From: Holophagales bacterium
GTDB lineage: Bacteria > Acidobacteriota > Thermoanaerobaculia > Multivoradales > Multivoraceae
Direction of reading: 5' to 3'
DNA: 64,000 bases
NCBI GenBank assembly: GCA_009843505.1
Contig: VYDI01000043.1
Span: 62,001 to 126,000 of the forward strand
Position 1 is the first letter of the stretch; every line of letters begins with the position of its first letter. Under the pieces are notes generated by a model. That model was given only the letters and a program-made list of their open reading frames with translations. It did no database searches and was not told the DNA's origin. Below, one piece after another: positions 43,516-53,028 of the stretch. Position numbers and translations under genes: made by a program.

Positions 43516-46494
43516 CTACCTTACCTCCCGCCCCTCGATCGTCCGGGCCACGACACCGGTACGGTCGAGTTCCACGCTGACCTCGCGCCAGTTGGGGCCG
43601 CCCGGCTCCTCTTTCGGGTAGTAGGTCAGCAGGTAGTGGCTGCGGAGTTCGCGGCTGATCGAGTCGAAGATCGGCTCCAGATCCTGGTCATGGCGCACGT
43701 AGTAGACGCGGCCGCCTCCGGCTCTCGCCATGCGCTCCAGCTTGCTGACGAAGGTGCGGGTGCTGAAGCTCCGGCCGTCGGTGCGCGCCGCTTCGTCGTT
43801 CATCAGCACGAGATAGACCGGCACCCTGGCGCGTCGCGCCTGCTCGAGGCTCTGGCGGAAGGCGGCGTCGGAGTCCTCGTCGTCGCCGTCGTAGAAGACG
43901 ACCAGCGCCTTGCGGCCGCGCAGGCCCTCGAGCTGGTCCAGTGCAAGCGACAGCGCGCCCCAGACGGCGGTGCGGCCGCGGGGTCTGAGCGCGCCGATGC
44001 CGCCGCGCACCGCGTTCAGGTTGTAGGTGGCGGCCCGGACCAGTCGCGGTTCGGTGCCGAAGCCGACCAGGAACGCGCGGTCGCGCGTCGGCTCGAGCGA
44101 ATCGAGGAAGTCTGTGGCCGCCCGCTTCACATCGGGCATGCGCAGGAACAGGCTGCTCGAGGTGTCGATCGCCAGCCCCAGCGTGAGCGGCAGGTCGAAG
44201 GCGATCCGGAAGGACTCGAGTTCCTGGGCGCGGTCGTCCTCGAAGACGGCGAAGTCGCCGGCCGTGAGGTCTCTTACGGGTTGTCCCGAACGGTCCGTGG
44301 CGACGACGTACAGTTGGACGAGTTCGACCCCGATACGGGCGGAGAGGCCGGGGCGGCTCAGGAACAGTACATCCTCGGCGATCCGACCGTCCGTCAACTG
44401 GGCCTCGACCCGCAGGTAGGACTCGGGATCGCCGACCGGTACCAGCACTTCGCGACGGAACGGCGCCTCGGTTGCCGTCCCCGCGAGCCGGTCCTTGACG
44501 AAGAAGCGCATCTCGAGCAGGCGTCCGCCGCGTGGCAGCTTGAGCTCGGCCGCGACCCCCACCGGCCCAGCCAGCAGCCCCTCGCCGGGCTCGGTGATGC
44601 GGACCCAGAAGGCATGCGGCGGCTGGTTGACCAGGAGTTCGTGGCGGTCGAGCTCCCGGTCCTCGGCGTCGAAGGCGACCGCCTCGACCCGGCCGAGTCG
44701 GTCGCCGCGGCCGAGGTCGATCCGCGCCCGGTACGGCTCCCGATTGCGGGCCGCGACTCGCCGGCCGTTGAAGTAGAAGACGACCCGCTGGACCTGGTCG
44801 GTGAACGGGTCGAGGACCTCGGCCACGAAGGTCGCCCGGCCGCGCCGGTTCATGGGGTCCTCCGGTCGGAGGCTGATCGCCCGAGTGCTGGTCGCGGCCC
44901 CGGAATCCACGGCCTGTTCCACGAGGTCGAGGAAATCGACTACCGCGTAACCCCAGCGTCCGTCGCGGAGATTCTCGGCCAGGACGATCGCCGAATCCGT
45001 GCCAGGCGGAAGCTGGAGCGGTCGCTCGAAGGTCAGGTTCTCCGCTTCGGGGGCGGCGAACGGAACCCCGTGGCTGGTGACGACGCTGCCGTCCTCGCGG
45101 TGCAGGCCGGTGCTGACCCTCCACATCGAGCCGTCGGCCGGCGGCGAGCCGGCGGGGGGCACGATCGTGCTTGTCAGCCGGCCGACAATCCGCTCGGGAG
45201 AGGCCGACTCGATCCGGATCGAGGCCACGACTTCGACTCCGGCGTCGCCGCCTTCGAACTCGCTGTCGAGCTCGCCCTCGAAGGCGCGTCGCAGTCGTAC
45301 CTCGGCCACGTCGTCCGGTGAACCCGCTCCGGGAGTGACAATGGGCGCGTCAATCCCGCGCTCGCCCGCGCCGTCGCTCAGGTCGAACGCGCCGGCAGCC
45401 GCCGCGTTGCCGGGCAGTTCGAAGCTCGCCTCGAAGCGGCGAGGGAGCCGCTCGATCCAGTCCGCGATGGCGACCTTGTTCAGGAGCACATCGCCGCCGG
45501 TGGCGTCGGCGGCAACCTCCCAGCCGGACGGCCGCACGAAGAGGCCCAGTTCCTCCTCGACCGTCTGCGAAGCGCCGGAGCGCGGCCGGTTGAAACGCAG
45601 GGTGAAGCCGACGGTCACTTCGTTCGAACGGACTCGAACGCCGTCGCCGTTCTCGCTCGCGGCAAAGGCCACCGGCGCCGCGGTCCAACCGAACGACGCC
45701 GCGGTGCGGGCGACGCCGCCGAGATCGGGAATCGTCGCCGCCTCGACGGCGAGGGACCCGGCGGTCGGCACCAGTTCGAGGTAGAAACTCAACGGATCGG
45801 CGACCAGGCCGTCGGCGAGGACGATCAGATGGCGGCGGGTGGACTGCGTTGCGCCCGGTGCGTCGCGCCTCAGGTCCTCGCGGGCGGCCAGGAAGGACAC
45901 GATCTCGTCGATCTGGCTCCGGCGCATCGCCGTCTCCTCGCGGATCGCGTCTCTCGCCATCTGCTCCAGTACGACCTCCAGTTCGGTCAGGCGGTCGCGG
46001 CTTCCCGCCGCAGCCTGCTGCCGGGCTCTCGAGAACTCGATGTCCCGTTCGCTGGTGAACAGACGGCGCCTGTCGACCAGCGCGCTGGCCGCTTCTTCAC
46101 CCGTAGCGAGCCGGTTCAGCGCGGCTTCCGCGAGATCGCGGTCCCGAGTCGGCGGCAGGATCGTTCGCGCCTGCGGATCCGCCACCACAATCTCCAGGCT
46201 GCCGGCCTCAAGCAGGGGATCGAGTTGCTCCAGCAGCACCTCGGCAAGCTGAAACACCGGCCCTGGGGTGGTCAGCGCCATGTCGACATAGACCAGCGTT
46301 TGCCAGTCGCCGTCCGCACGCGTCACGCCCTCGATCTCGACGCTCTCCTCATCGATCCGGAGCTCCAGCTCCCCGCGCAGGTCACTTTCCGACGCACCCT
46401 CCGCCTCGAACGTCACCGTCTGCTGGCCTGGCGCTGGCGCGGCCGCATACGCCCACAAAGCGACCGCTGCGGCCCAACGGGTTAGCACCGGCAA
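43516..46494 (-). CDS. Large secreted VWA-domain protein, paralogue of the next gene downstream
   Basis: 992 residues from TTG 46494 (GTG two codons later is an alternative), with signal peptide AAAVALWAYAAAPAPGQ. The same layout as its neighbour: a long N-terminal region including LIVLADGLVADP, two Ig-like repeats (VVFYFNGRRVAARNREPYRARIDLG and MRFFVKDRLAGTATEAPFRREVLVP), the VELVQLYVVATDRSGQPVRDLTAGDFAVFEDD linker and a VWA domain with MIDAS DTSSS (near residue 770) and VVFYDGDDED. The C-terminus ends LRSHYLLTYYPKEEPGGPNWREVSVEL. The two are clear but diverged duplicates. The gene sits six bases after the DUF1501 stop, so all four genes of this strand are probably one transcript. Confidence 0.88.
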   Translation of the reverse strand: MPVLTRWAAAVALWAYAAAPAPGQQTVTFEAEGASESDLRGELELRIDEESVEIEGVTRADGDWQTLVYVDMALTTPGPVFQLAEVLLEQLDPLLEAGSLEIVVADPQARTILPPTRDRDLAEAALNRLATGEEAASALVDRRRLFTSERDIEFSRARQQAAAGSRDRLTELEVVLEQMARDAIREETAMRRSQIDEIVSFLAAREDLRRDAPGATQSTRRHLIVLADGLVADPLSFYLELVPTAGSLAVEAATIPDLGGVARTAASFGWTAAPVAFAASENGDGVRVRSNEVTVGFTLRFNRPRSGASQTVEEELGLFVRPSGWEVAADATGGDVLLNKVAIADWIERLPRRFEASFELPGNAAAAGAFDLSDGAGERGIDAPIVTPGAGSPDDVAEVRLRRAFEGELDSEFEGGDAGVEVVASIRIESASPERIVGRLTSTIVPPAGSPPADGSMWRVSTGLHREDGSVVTSHGVPFAAPEAENLTFERPLQLPPGTDSAIVLAENLRDGRWGYAVVDFLDLVEQAVDSGAATSTRAISLRPEDPMNRRGRATFVAEVLDPFTDQVQRVVFYFNGRRVAARNREPYRARIDLGRGDRLGRVEAVAFDAEDRELDRHELLVNQPPHAFWVRITEPGEGLLAGPVGVAAELKLPRGGRLLEMRFFVKDRLAGTATEAPFRREVLVPVGDPESYLRVEAQLTDGRIAEDVLFLSRPGLSARIGVELVQLYVVATDRSGQPVRDLTAGDFAVFEDDRAQELESFRIAFDLPLTLGLAIDTSSSLFLRMPDVKRAATDFLDSLEPTRDRAFLVGFGTEPRLVRAATYNLNAVRGGIGALRPRGRTAVWGALSLALDQLEGLRGRKALVVFYDGDDEDSDAAFRQSLEQARRARVPVYLVLMNDEAARTDGRSFSTRTFVSKLERMARAGGGRVYYVRHDQDLEPIFDSISRELRSHYLLTYYPKEEPGGPNWREVSVELDRTGVVARTIEGREVR

Positions 46495-46500
46495 CGGCCG

Positions 46501-47979
46501 CTAGGCGACGATCTGGTGGATCGGTTCCGCGCCTTCGACGCCGACGAGCTTCTGGTCGAGGCCGGCGTGGAAGTAGGACAGGGCGTTAGGGTCGAGGCCC
46601 AGTTGCTGCAGCACGGTGGCGTGGAGGTTCTTGACGTGGAAGCGGTCGACCTCGGCCCGGTTGCCGAGTTCGTCCGTCTCGCCGACGCTCGTGCCGCCCT
46701 TGATCCCGCCGCCGGCCATCCACATCGTGAAGCCGTAGGCGTTGTGGTCGCGGCCGGTGCCCTCGGCGTACTCCGCCGTGGGCTGGCGCCCGAACTCGCC
46801 GCCCCAGATGACCAGCGTGCTGTCGAGCAGCCCGCGCTGCTTCAGGTCGCGCAGCAGGCCGGCGATCGGCTTGTCGGTGCCTCCGGCGTGGTACTCGTGG
46901 TTCTTGACCAGATCGCCGTGTGCGTCCCAGTTGTTGTCGTTGTGGTTACCGCCCGAGTAAACCTGGATGAAGCGGACGCCGCGCTCGACCAGGCGGCGCG
47001 CCAGGAGGCAGCGGCGCCCGAAGTCCTTCGTGCGATCCTGGTCGAGACCGTAGAGGCTGCGCGTCTCCTCCGACTCTCCGGAGAGGTCGACCGCATCGGG
47101 CGCGTGCTCCTGCATCCGGTAGGCGAGCTCGTAGCTGGCGATGCGGGCGGCCAGCTCGCTGTTCTCGGAACGCGGTTCGGCGTGCTCCTCGTTGTACTCA
47201 CGCAGGCGGTCGAGCAGCCGGCGCTGCGCCTGTCGCGACATTCCCGGAGGCGGGTCGAGGGACAGGATCGGCGTCCCGCTCGACCGAATCACGGTGCCCT
47301 GATAGCTGGCCGGCATGTAGCCGCTCGACCAGTTCTTGGCGCCGCTGATCGGCCCGCCGGTGGGGTCCAGCATGACGACGAAGCCGGGCAGGTTCTCGTT
47401 CTCGGTGCCGAGGCCGTAGTTCACCCAGGAACCGAGCGCCGGGCTGCCGGAGAGGATGCGGCCGCTGTTCATCTGCAGCATGGCCGAACCGTGGAGCGGC
47501 GCGTCCGCGGTCATCGAGTGGATGAAGGCGATGTCGTCCACGCAGCCCCCGAGGTTCGGGAACAGGTCGGAGACCCACTTGCCGCATTCGCCGTACTGCT
47601 TGAACTGCCACTTCGGCCCGACGACACGACCCTGATTGCGCGTGCCGCCGCGGCCCTTCGTGTTGATCTCGATCGTCTTGCCGTCGAGCGGGTAGAGATC
47701 GGGCTTGTAGTCGAAGGTGTCGACCTGGCTGGGTCCGCCATACATGAACAGGAAGATGACCGCCTTGGCCGGTCCATCGAAGTGGGGCGGCTTGGCGGCG
47801 AGCGGGTTCTTCCACGCGGTTATCCCATCGGCGGCGACGGTCTGCGCGCCGAGGAAGTCGTCGGTGCTCAGCATGCCTGCGAGGGCCACGGAAGTGAAGG
47901 CGCCGCCGGCTTCCCAGAGGAACTCGCGCCGGGTGCGGCCGCAGAAGGTGTTGCGGGGGCGTTCGCTGTCGTAGGTCAT
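46501..47979 (-). CDS. DUF1501 family TAT-exported protein
   Basis: 492 residues from ATG 47979 (GAGGAGCGG upstream). The twin-arginine signal TRREFLWEAGGAFTSVALAG lies at about residues 16-35. The sulfatase-like alkaline phosphatase fold of the family is seen in KAVIFLFMYGGPSQVDTFDYKP, FPNLGGCVDDIAFIHSMTADAPLHGSAMLQMNSGR, VIWGGEFGRQPTAEYAEGTGRDHN and GFTMWMAGGGIKGG. In Planctomycetes, Verrucomicrobia and Acidobacteria these genes almost always accompany PSD1-type cytochrome genes, as here (29 bases downstream of one). Function not established; a periplasmic hydrolytic role is assumed. Confidence 0.93.
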   Translation of the reverse strand: MTYDSERPRNTFCGRTRREFLWEAGGAFTSVALAGMLSTDDFLGAQTVAADGITAWKNPLAAKPPHFDGPAKAVIFLFMYGGPSQVDTFDYKPDLYPLDGKTIEINTKGRGGTRNQGRVVGPKWQFKQYGECGKWVSDLFPNLGGCVDDIAFIHSMTADAPLHGSAMLQMNSGRILSGSPALGSWVNYGLGTENENLPGFVVMLDPTGGPISGAKNWSSGYMPASYQGTVIRSSGTPILSLDPPPGMSRQAQRRLLDRLREYNEEHAEPRSENSELAARIASYELAYRMQEHAPDAVDLSGESEETRSLYGLDQDRTKDFGRRCLLARRLVERGVRFIQVYSGGNHNDNNWDAHGDLVKNHEYHAGGTDKPIAGLLRDLKQRGLLDSTLVIWGGEFGRQPTAEYAEGTGRDHNAYGFTMWMAGGGIKGGTSVGETDELGNRAEVDRFHVKNLHATVLQQLGLDPNALSYFHAGLDQKLVGVEGAEPIHQIVA

Positions 47980-48008
47980 CGTTCCGCTCCTCAGTCGAGA
48001 CGGGTCTC

Positions 48009-50333
48009 TCAATCCAGATAGGCGAACTCGTTCAGATTCAATAACAGAAGGGAGTAACTGGCAAATGCGGCGGAGACGTCGAAGCCCTCGTCGTTCTGCA
48101 GTTCCTCGATCAACCCGACGCCTCGGGCGACTTCGACCGGACGGGCCCGTCTCGCCAGCACGGCCTCGAGCGCCTCGGCCACGCGGTCTTCAACCGTACG
48201 GTCGGCCCCATCGATTCGCTCGGCGAGAGCCCTGGCCTGCTCGCTCATGAAGTCGCCGTTCAGCATCATCAGCGCCTGGGTCGGCTGGGTGGTAGTGAAG
48301 CGGACCGGGCAGGTCGAGTCGGTGTCGGCCATATCGAGACTCTCGAGCAGCGGATGCAGAAGCGAGCGCTTGACGTGGATGTAGACGCTGCGCCGGGACG
48401 CCTGCTCCGTCGTCGCCTCGCCCCAGGCCGCATCCGGCCGTGAGGCCGTGGCCAGGACCTCGGCCGGCATCGGCGGGTAGACGCTGGGGCCGCCGAGTTC
48501 GAGGTTGAGCCGGCCGGTCGCGGCCAGGACGGAGTCCCGGATCTCTTCGGCGGTCAACCGCCTCATGTTGAAACGGCTGAATAGATCGTTACCCGGATCG
48601 ACTTCCAGCGCACCCGCCGGTGGCCGCGAGGACATCTGGTAGGCGCGGCTGGTCATGAGCAGCCGGTGCATCGACTTCAGGCTCCAGTCCCGCGCCGTGA
48701 ACTCCGTTGCCAGCCAGTCGAGGAGTTCCGGGTGCGTCGCGGGCTCGCCGAAGCGGCCCAGATCGTTGGGCGTGGGCGAAAGGCCGCGGCCGAAGTGGTA
48801 CTGCCAGAGGCGGTTCGCCATCACCCGGGAGGTGCGCAGGTTGCCGTCGCCGGCGATCCAGCGGGCCAGGGCGAGTCGGCGGCCGGTCGTGGGGGAGTCC
48901 GGCGCGCGCTCTACAAGCCCCGGGTCGGCGTCGCCGAGGATGAGCGGGAACCCGGGTTCGATCCGCTCGGCCGGTGCATGGGGGTTGCCGCGGATCAGGA
49001 CGTGCGTCGGCGGTGCTTCGGAACCGACCTCCTTGACGCGCAGCACCTCGATGAGGTTCGCGGGCGGACCTTCAACGGGCGGGCCGCCGCCGTCCGCCGT
49101 TCCCAGGTCGGCCGGGATCCAGTCCGTGTAGTTCTCCGGGGTCGGCTCGTTGCCGCCACCGACCTTGTAGGGCGCGATGCCACGGAAGAACGACAGCATC
49201 CGGTAGTAGTCGGTCTGCGGAATCGGATCACCGCGGTGGTTGTGGCAGCGGGCGCAGCCGATCGACATGCCGAGCATGACCCGGGACGTCGTGTCGAGAA
49301 CGGAGTCGAGGTCGTCGTACTGGGCGAGTTCCGTATCGGTCGGCTCGTCGTCCCAGATGCCGAGCCGCAGGTAGCCGGTGGCGATGACCGACGCCGCGGT
49401 CGGGTTGTCGAGTTCGTCGCCGGCGAGTTGATGGGTCAGGAACTCGTCGTACGGCATGTCCGCGTTCAGCGCGTTGACCACCCAGTCGCGGTAGCGCCAG
49501 GCGGAGGGCTTCTTGCGATCCCGTTCGTAGCCGTCCGTCTCCGCGTAGCGGACGAGATCGAGCCAGTGCCGGCCCCAGCGCTCACCGTAGTGGGGCGATG
49601 CCAGCAGGCGATCGATCAGGCGTTCCCATGCGTCGGGTCGCTTGTCCTTCTCGAAGGCCTCGACTTCCTCGAACGTCGGCGGGAGTCCGGTCAGGTCGTA
49701 GCTCGCGCGCCGAATCAGGGCGCGCCGATCGGCGGTCGGCGGCGGCTCGAGGCCGGCCGCCTCGATCTTCGCGAGCAGGAAGTTGTCGACCGGGTTGAGC
49801 GGCCAGTCCGGGTCCGCGACGACGGGGACGTCCGGGCGCCCGAGCGGCCGCACGGACCACCATTCCCGGTCGGCGTCGGTGATCTCGAATGCGTCCTCGG
49901 CCGGTGCGACCTCCGTGAGTTCGTCCTCGTCCCCGCCGAACGGAGCGCCGAGGAGGACCCACTGCCGGATGACCTCGAGGTCCGCCTCGGCCAGCCGGCC
50001 CGAGGGCGGCATCTGCAACTGCTCGTCGTCGTACCCGACCGCGTGGAGGAGCAGGCTCAGGGCGGGCTCGGAGGTGGAGATCGCCGGACCCCGTTCACCT
50101 CCCCGCAGGAGTCCGGCCCTCGTGGTCAGGAGGAAGCCGTTCTCGGCCCGTTCCGGGTCCGAGTGGCACATGTAGCAATTCGCTTCCAGAACGGGCCGGA
50201 CGTTCTCTTCGAACAGCTTGATGCCGTCGGCCGGTGTCTGGGCGGTCTGGCCGTAGGCGACCGCTGAGGCGAGCACCAAGAGGAGCAGGCCCGCGCCGGC
50301 GGCGGTTCGCCTGGACTGAGCCGTTCCTTGCAT
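48009..50333 (-). CDS. PSD1-type cytochrome c domain protein (DUF1549/DUF1553)
   Basis: 774 residues. Signal segment GAGLLLLVLASAVAYGQ; haem motif Cys53-x2-Cys56-His57 (CYMCHSDPERAENGF) in a planctomycete-type cytochrome domain with PPSGRL downstream. DUF1549 follows (PVDNFLLAKIEAAGLEPPPTADRRALIRRASYDLTGLPP, HYGERWGRHWLDLVRYAETDGYERD, CARCHNHRGDPI with a second CxxCH). DUF1553 ends the protein (GRRLALARWIAGDGNLRTSRVMANRLWQYHFGRGL, AYQMSSRPP). First gene of the unit with DUF1501 and the two VWA proteins. No substrate is known for the family. Confidence 0.94.
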   Translation of the reverse strand: MQGTAQSRRTAAGAGLLLLVLASAVAYGQTAQTPADGIKLFEENVRPVLEANCYMCHSDPERAENGFLLTTRAGLLRGGERGPAISTSEPALSLLLHAVGYDDEQLQMPPSGRLAEADLEVIRQWVLLGAPFGGDEDELTEVAPAEDAFEITDADREWWSVRPLGRPDVPVVADPDWPLNPVDNFLLAKIEAAGLEPPPTADRRALIRRASYDLTGLPPTFEEVEAFEKDKRPDAWERLIDRLLASPHYGERWGRHWLDLVRYAETDGYERDRKKPSAWRYRDWVVNALNADMPYDEFLTHQLAGDELDNPTAASVIATGYLRLGIWDDEPTDTELAQYDDLDSVLDTTSRVMLGMSIGCARCHNHRGDPIPQTDYYRMLSFFRGIAPYKVGGGNEPTPENYTDWIPADLGTADGGGPPVEGPPANLIEVLRVKEVGSEAPPTHVLIRGNPHAPAERIEPGFPLILGDADPGLVERAPDSPTTGRRLALARWIAGDGNLRTSRVMANRLWQYHFGRGLSPTPNDLGRFGEPATHPELLDWLATEFTARDWSLKSMHRLLMTSRAYQMSSRPPAGALEVDPGNDLFSRFNMRRLTAEEIRDSVLAATGRLNLELGGPSVYPPMPAEVLATASRPDAAWGEATTEQASRRSVYIHVKRSLLHPLLESLDMADTDSTCPVRFTTTQPTQALMMLNGDFMSEQARALAERIDGADRTVEDRVAEALEAVLARRARPVEVARGVGLIEELQNDEGFDVSAAFASYSLLLLNLNEFAYLD

Positions 50334-50403
50334 GGTGTGATCGATCCTATCGCGGCGCTAGACTTCCGGCCTCTTGGTTCAACACAGACATGGTGCGCGG
50401 ATC

Positions 50404-51267
50404 GTGTCGCACGACGTGACGGCGACCCTGCTGCTGAGTTGCGACGACGCGATTGGCATCATCGCGACGGTCACGGGGTTCGTGAACGAGCACGGAGGCA
50501 TCATCTGCTCGTCCGAGACCCACCGGGACGAGGAGCAGGGCAAGTTCTTCCAGCGCCTGGAGTTCGAGATCGACCACTTCGATCTGGACCGGGAGACAAT
50601 CAAGCCGCTGGTCGAGTGGGAGATCGGCGACCACTTCTCGGTCAGGAGCGGCATCGCCTTCTCGGACCAGGAACAGCGGGTGGGCGTGCTGGCCTCGAAG
50701 CCGGCGCACTGCCTGCACGACCTGCTGTCCCGCTGGCGGCTGGGCGAACTGCCCGGGCGGCCGGTCTGCATCATCAGCAACCATCCCGACCACGCGGCGG
50801 AGGCCGAGTACAACGGGCTGCCGTACCACCACCTGCCGGTGACTCCGGAGACGCGCAGCGAGCAGGAAGAGCGAATGATCCGGATCCTCGAGGAGGCCCG
50901 GGTCGACCTCGTGGTGCTCGCCCGCTACATGCAGATCCTCACGCCCCGCTTCCTGGAGTGCTTTCCTAACCGGGTGATCAACATCCACCACTCGTTTCTA
51001 CCGGCGTTTCCCGGAGGCAGTCCCTACCGCCAGGCCTACCTGCGCGGCGTCAAGGTCGTCGGCGCCACCGCCCACTACGCGACGGCGGAGCTCGACCAGG
51101 GACCGATCATCGAGCAGGACGTGACGCGGGTCAGCCACCGCGACTCGGTGACCACCCTGGTTCGCCGCGGCAGGGACCTCGAACGCGTCGTCCTCGCCCG
51201 CGCGGTCCAGGCCCACCTCGAGCACCGCGTCCTCGTCGTCGACAACCGCGCGATCGTCTTCGGGTAG
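50404..51267 (+). CDS. purU: Formyltetrahydrofolate deformylase
   Basis: 287 residues from GTG 50404, the length expected for PurU. N-terminal ACT domain (TLLLSCDDAIGIIATVTGFVNEHGGII) followed by a formyltransferase-fold domain: VGVLASKPAHCLHDLLSRW, IISNHPDHA, the catalytic VINIHHSFLPAF and GATAHYATAELDQGPIIEQD. It hydrolyses 10-formyl-THF to formate and THF. Its TAG stop (51265-51267) abuts the TAG of the convergent TPR gene with no base between. Confidence 0.96.
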   Translation: MSHDVTATLLLSCDDAIGIIATVTGFVNEHGGIICSSETHRDEEQGKFFQRLEFEIDHFDLDRETIKPLVEWEIGDHFSVRSGIAFSDQEQRVGVLASKPAHCLHDLLSRWRLGELPGRPVCIISNHPDHAAEAEYNGLPYHHLPVTPETRSEQEERMIRILEEARVDLVVLARYMQILTPRFLECFPNRVINIHHSFLPAFPGGSPYRQAYLRGVKVVGATAHYATAELDQGPIIEQDVTRVSHRDSVTTLVRRGRDLERVVLARAVQAHLEHRVLVVDNRAIVFG

Positions 51268-53028
51268 CTAGCCGTTCGCGCAGGCTGCCCGCAGTTGTTG
51301 CGATGCCTGGGCGAAGACCGGATCGTTCGCGGCGAAGCGGCGGCCATCGTCGAGGAGCGTGATGGCCTCGTCGCAGCGGTCGGTCTGAGCGAGGATGGCC
51401 GCGAGGCGGAGGCGGGCCAGCGTGAGGTCGGGACGGACGGCGAGGGCGGCGGCGAAGGCGCGGGCGGCCTCCTCGGGGCGGCGCAGATCGAGGAGGACCA
51501 TGCCGAGGACGAAGCTGGTCTGGGGTTCCGTCGGGTCGAGTTGCTGAGCCGTGCGGAGTTCCCGCGCGGCGTCGGCCAGGCGCCTCTCGATGGCCAGGAT
51601 GCCTCCTAGCTCGGTCCGCAGGCGAGCCTCTTCGTCGGCGAGGAACTGCGTGGAGCGGAGGCCCCGTTCCAGGGCGGTCCGGGCTTCCCGCAGCCGGTTC
51701 TGTTGCCTAAGCACGACGCTCAGCGCCTGAAGAGCGGCGGCATCCGACGGGGCGGCGGCGACCCGTGCGTTCAGGATCTCGAGGGCCTCGGCCGGCCGAC
51801 CGGACGAAGCGAGGGCGGCCGCGCGCCGGGTGGACGCCTCGGCATAGGCGGGATCGAGTTCGAGGACCCGGTCGTAGCGTTGCAGAGCTTCGAGGGGGCG
51901 GCCCGCCCGGTCGAGGAGCAGGGCGAGCTGGTAGTGGGCCTGCTTGTAGTCAGGGGCCAGTTCGGTCGCCCGGGTCAGGTGCCTGACCGCCTCGGCCGGC
52001 TCTCCGCGGTTGGCCAGCAACTGACCGAACTCGAAGTGCGCCGGCGCCTGGTCAGGGTGGAGCGCCAGGAGTTCTTCGTATGCGGCCTCGGCCTCCTCGA
52101 ACTGACCGGCGTCGACGTGGGCCAGCGCCAGGTGCTTGCGCGCCTCCAGGTTCGTCGGATCCGCTTCGACGGCGCGGCCGAAGACGGTCGCGGCGGCGGC
52201 GAACTCGCCGGCCTGCACCGCGATCAGGCCCTGCTGGACCAGGGCGGCGCTGCCGGCCGGCAGGTAGGCGAGTTCCCGGACCAGGGGGTCGTCGAACGGG
52301 AAGTCGGTGTGGCTTGCCTGTGCGAAGTGTTGAGCTGCACGCTCTTCGTCACCGAGGCGGCGCCAGGCCATGGCGAGCGAATAGTGTCCGCGGCCGGCTC
52401 CCGGTTCAGCGGAAACGGCGCGCTCGAGGTAGTCGGCGGCGGCCTCGGCGTCGCCTCCTTCGAGAGCGAGTATCCCGAGTCCGTAGAGGGCCGGCGGGAA
52501 ACCGGGCCGCAGTTCCAGCGCGTGTTGCCAGAGCGCTGACGCTTCGTCGGGCCGGCCGCGCTCGATCTCCGATTGGGCGAGACGCTGGATCGCCGGCACG
52601 AGGTCGGGCTCGATCGCCAGCGCGGCGCGGTACGAGGCCGCCGCCGCCTCGTGGTCGCCGCGGGTCTCCTCGCCGAGACCGCGGAGGTAGGGCCAGCGAT
52701 GGTCGGATGGGTCAAGTCCCTGGGCTTCCCTGTAGCAGGCTTCGGCCGCTTCGAGCGCATTGAAGGCGTGGCTGTCCAGCAGTTGCACGCCGTGGTAGAG
52801 CCTGCCGAGCTGGCCGACCGCAGCGGCCAGTTCGCGTCCGGCCGCACCGGCATCCTCGAGCGAGCGGACCCGGCGCTCCAGGTTGGCGATCTGGCCGCGG
52901 ACCGCCGGATCGTGGGCTTCGTAGCCTGAGGGGAGAGGGAGCCGCTCGACGTCACCGCACGCGAGGAGAGTGAAGACGACGACAACGGACGGCATGAACC
53001 GGCGCATTGGCACTCGCGCGGCGGTCAC
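51268..53028 (-). CDS. TPR-repeat lipoprotein
   Basis: 586 residues from a GTG that overlaps the upstream stop (GTGA); ATG seven codons later is possible. Lipobox FTLLACGD near residue 24. Nearly all of the rest is tetratricopeptide repeats, at least eight, with the W/L-G-Y/A-x-P pattern (for example EAAAASYRAALAIEPDLVPAI, EASALWQHALELRPGFPPALYGLG, EAVRHLTRATELAPDYKQAHYQLA). It is co-transcribed with the CRTAC1-like gene, a pairing seen in other phyla with TonB receptors. A scaffold role at the membrane is inference. Confidence 0.9.
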   Translation of the reverse strand: MTAARVPMRRFMPSVVVVFTLLACGDVERLPLPSGYEAHDPAVRGQIANLERRVRSLEDAGAAGRELAAAVGQLGRLYHGVQLLDSHAFNALEAAEACYREAQGLDPSDHRWPYLRGLGEETRGDHEAAAASYRAALAIEPDLVPAIQRLAQSEIERGRPDEASALWQHALELRPGFPPALYGLGILALEGGDAEAAADYLERAVSAEPGAGRGHYSLAMAWRRLGDEERAAQHFAQASHTDFPFDDPLVRELAYLPAGSAALVQQGLIAVQAGEFAAAATVFGRAVEADPTNLEARKHLALAHVDAGQFEEAEAAYEELLALHPDQAPAHFEFGQLLANRGEPAEAVRHLTRATELAPDYKQAHYQLALLLDRAGRPLEALQRYDRVLELDPAYAEASTRRAAALASSGRPAEALEILNARVAAAPSDAAALQALSVVLRQQNRLREARTALERGLRSTQFLADEEARLRTELGGILAIERRLADAARELRTAQQLDPTEPQTSFVLGMVLLDLRRPEEAARAFAAALAVRPDLTLARLRLAAILAQTDRCDEAITLLDDGRRFAANDPVFAQASQQLRAACANG

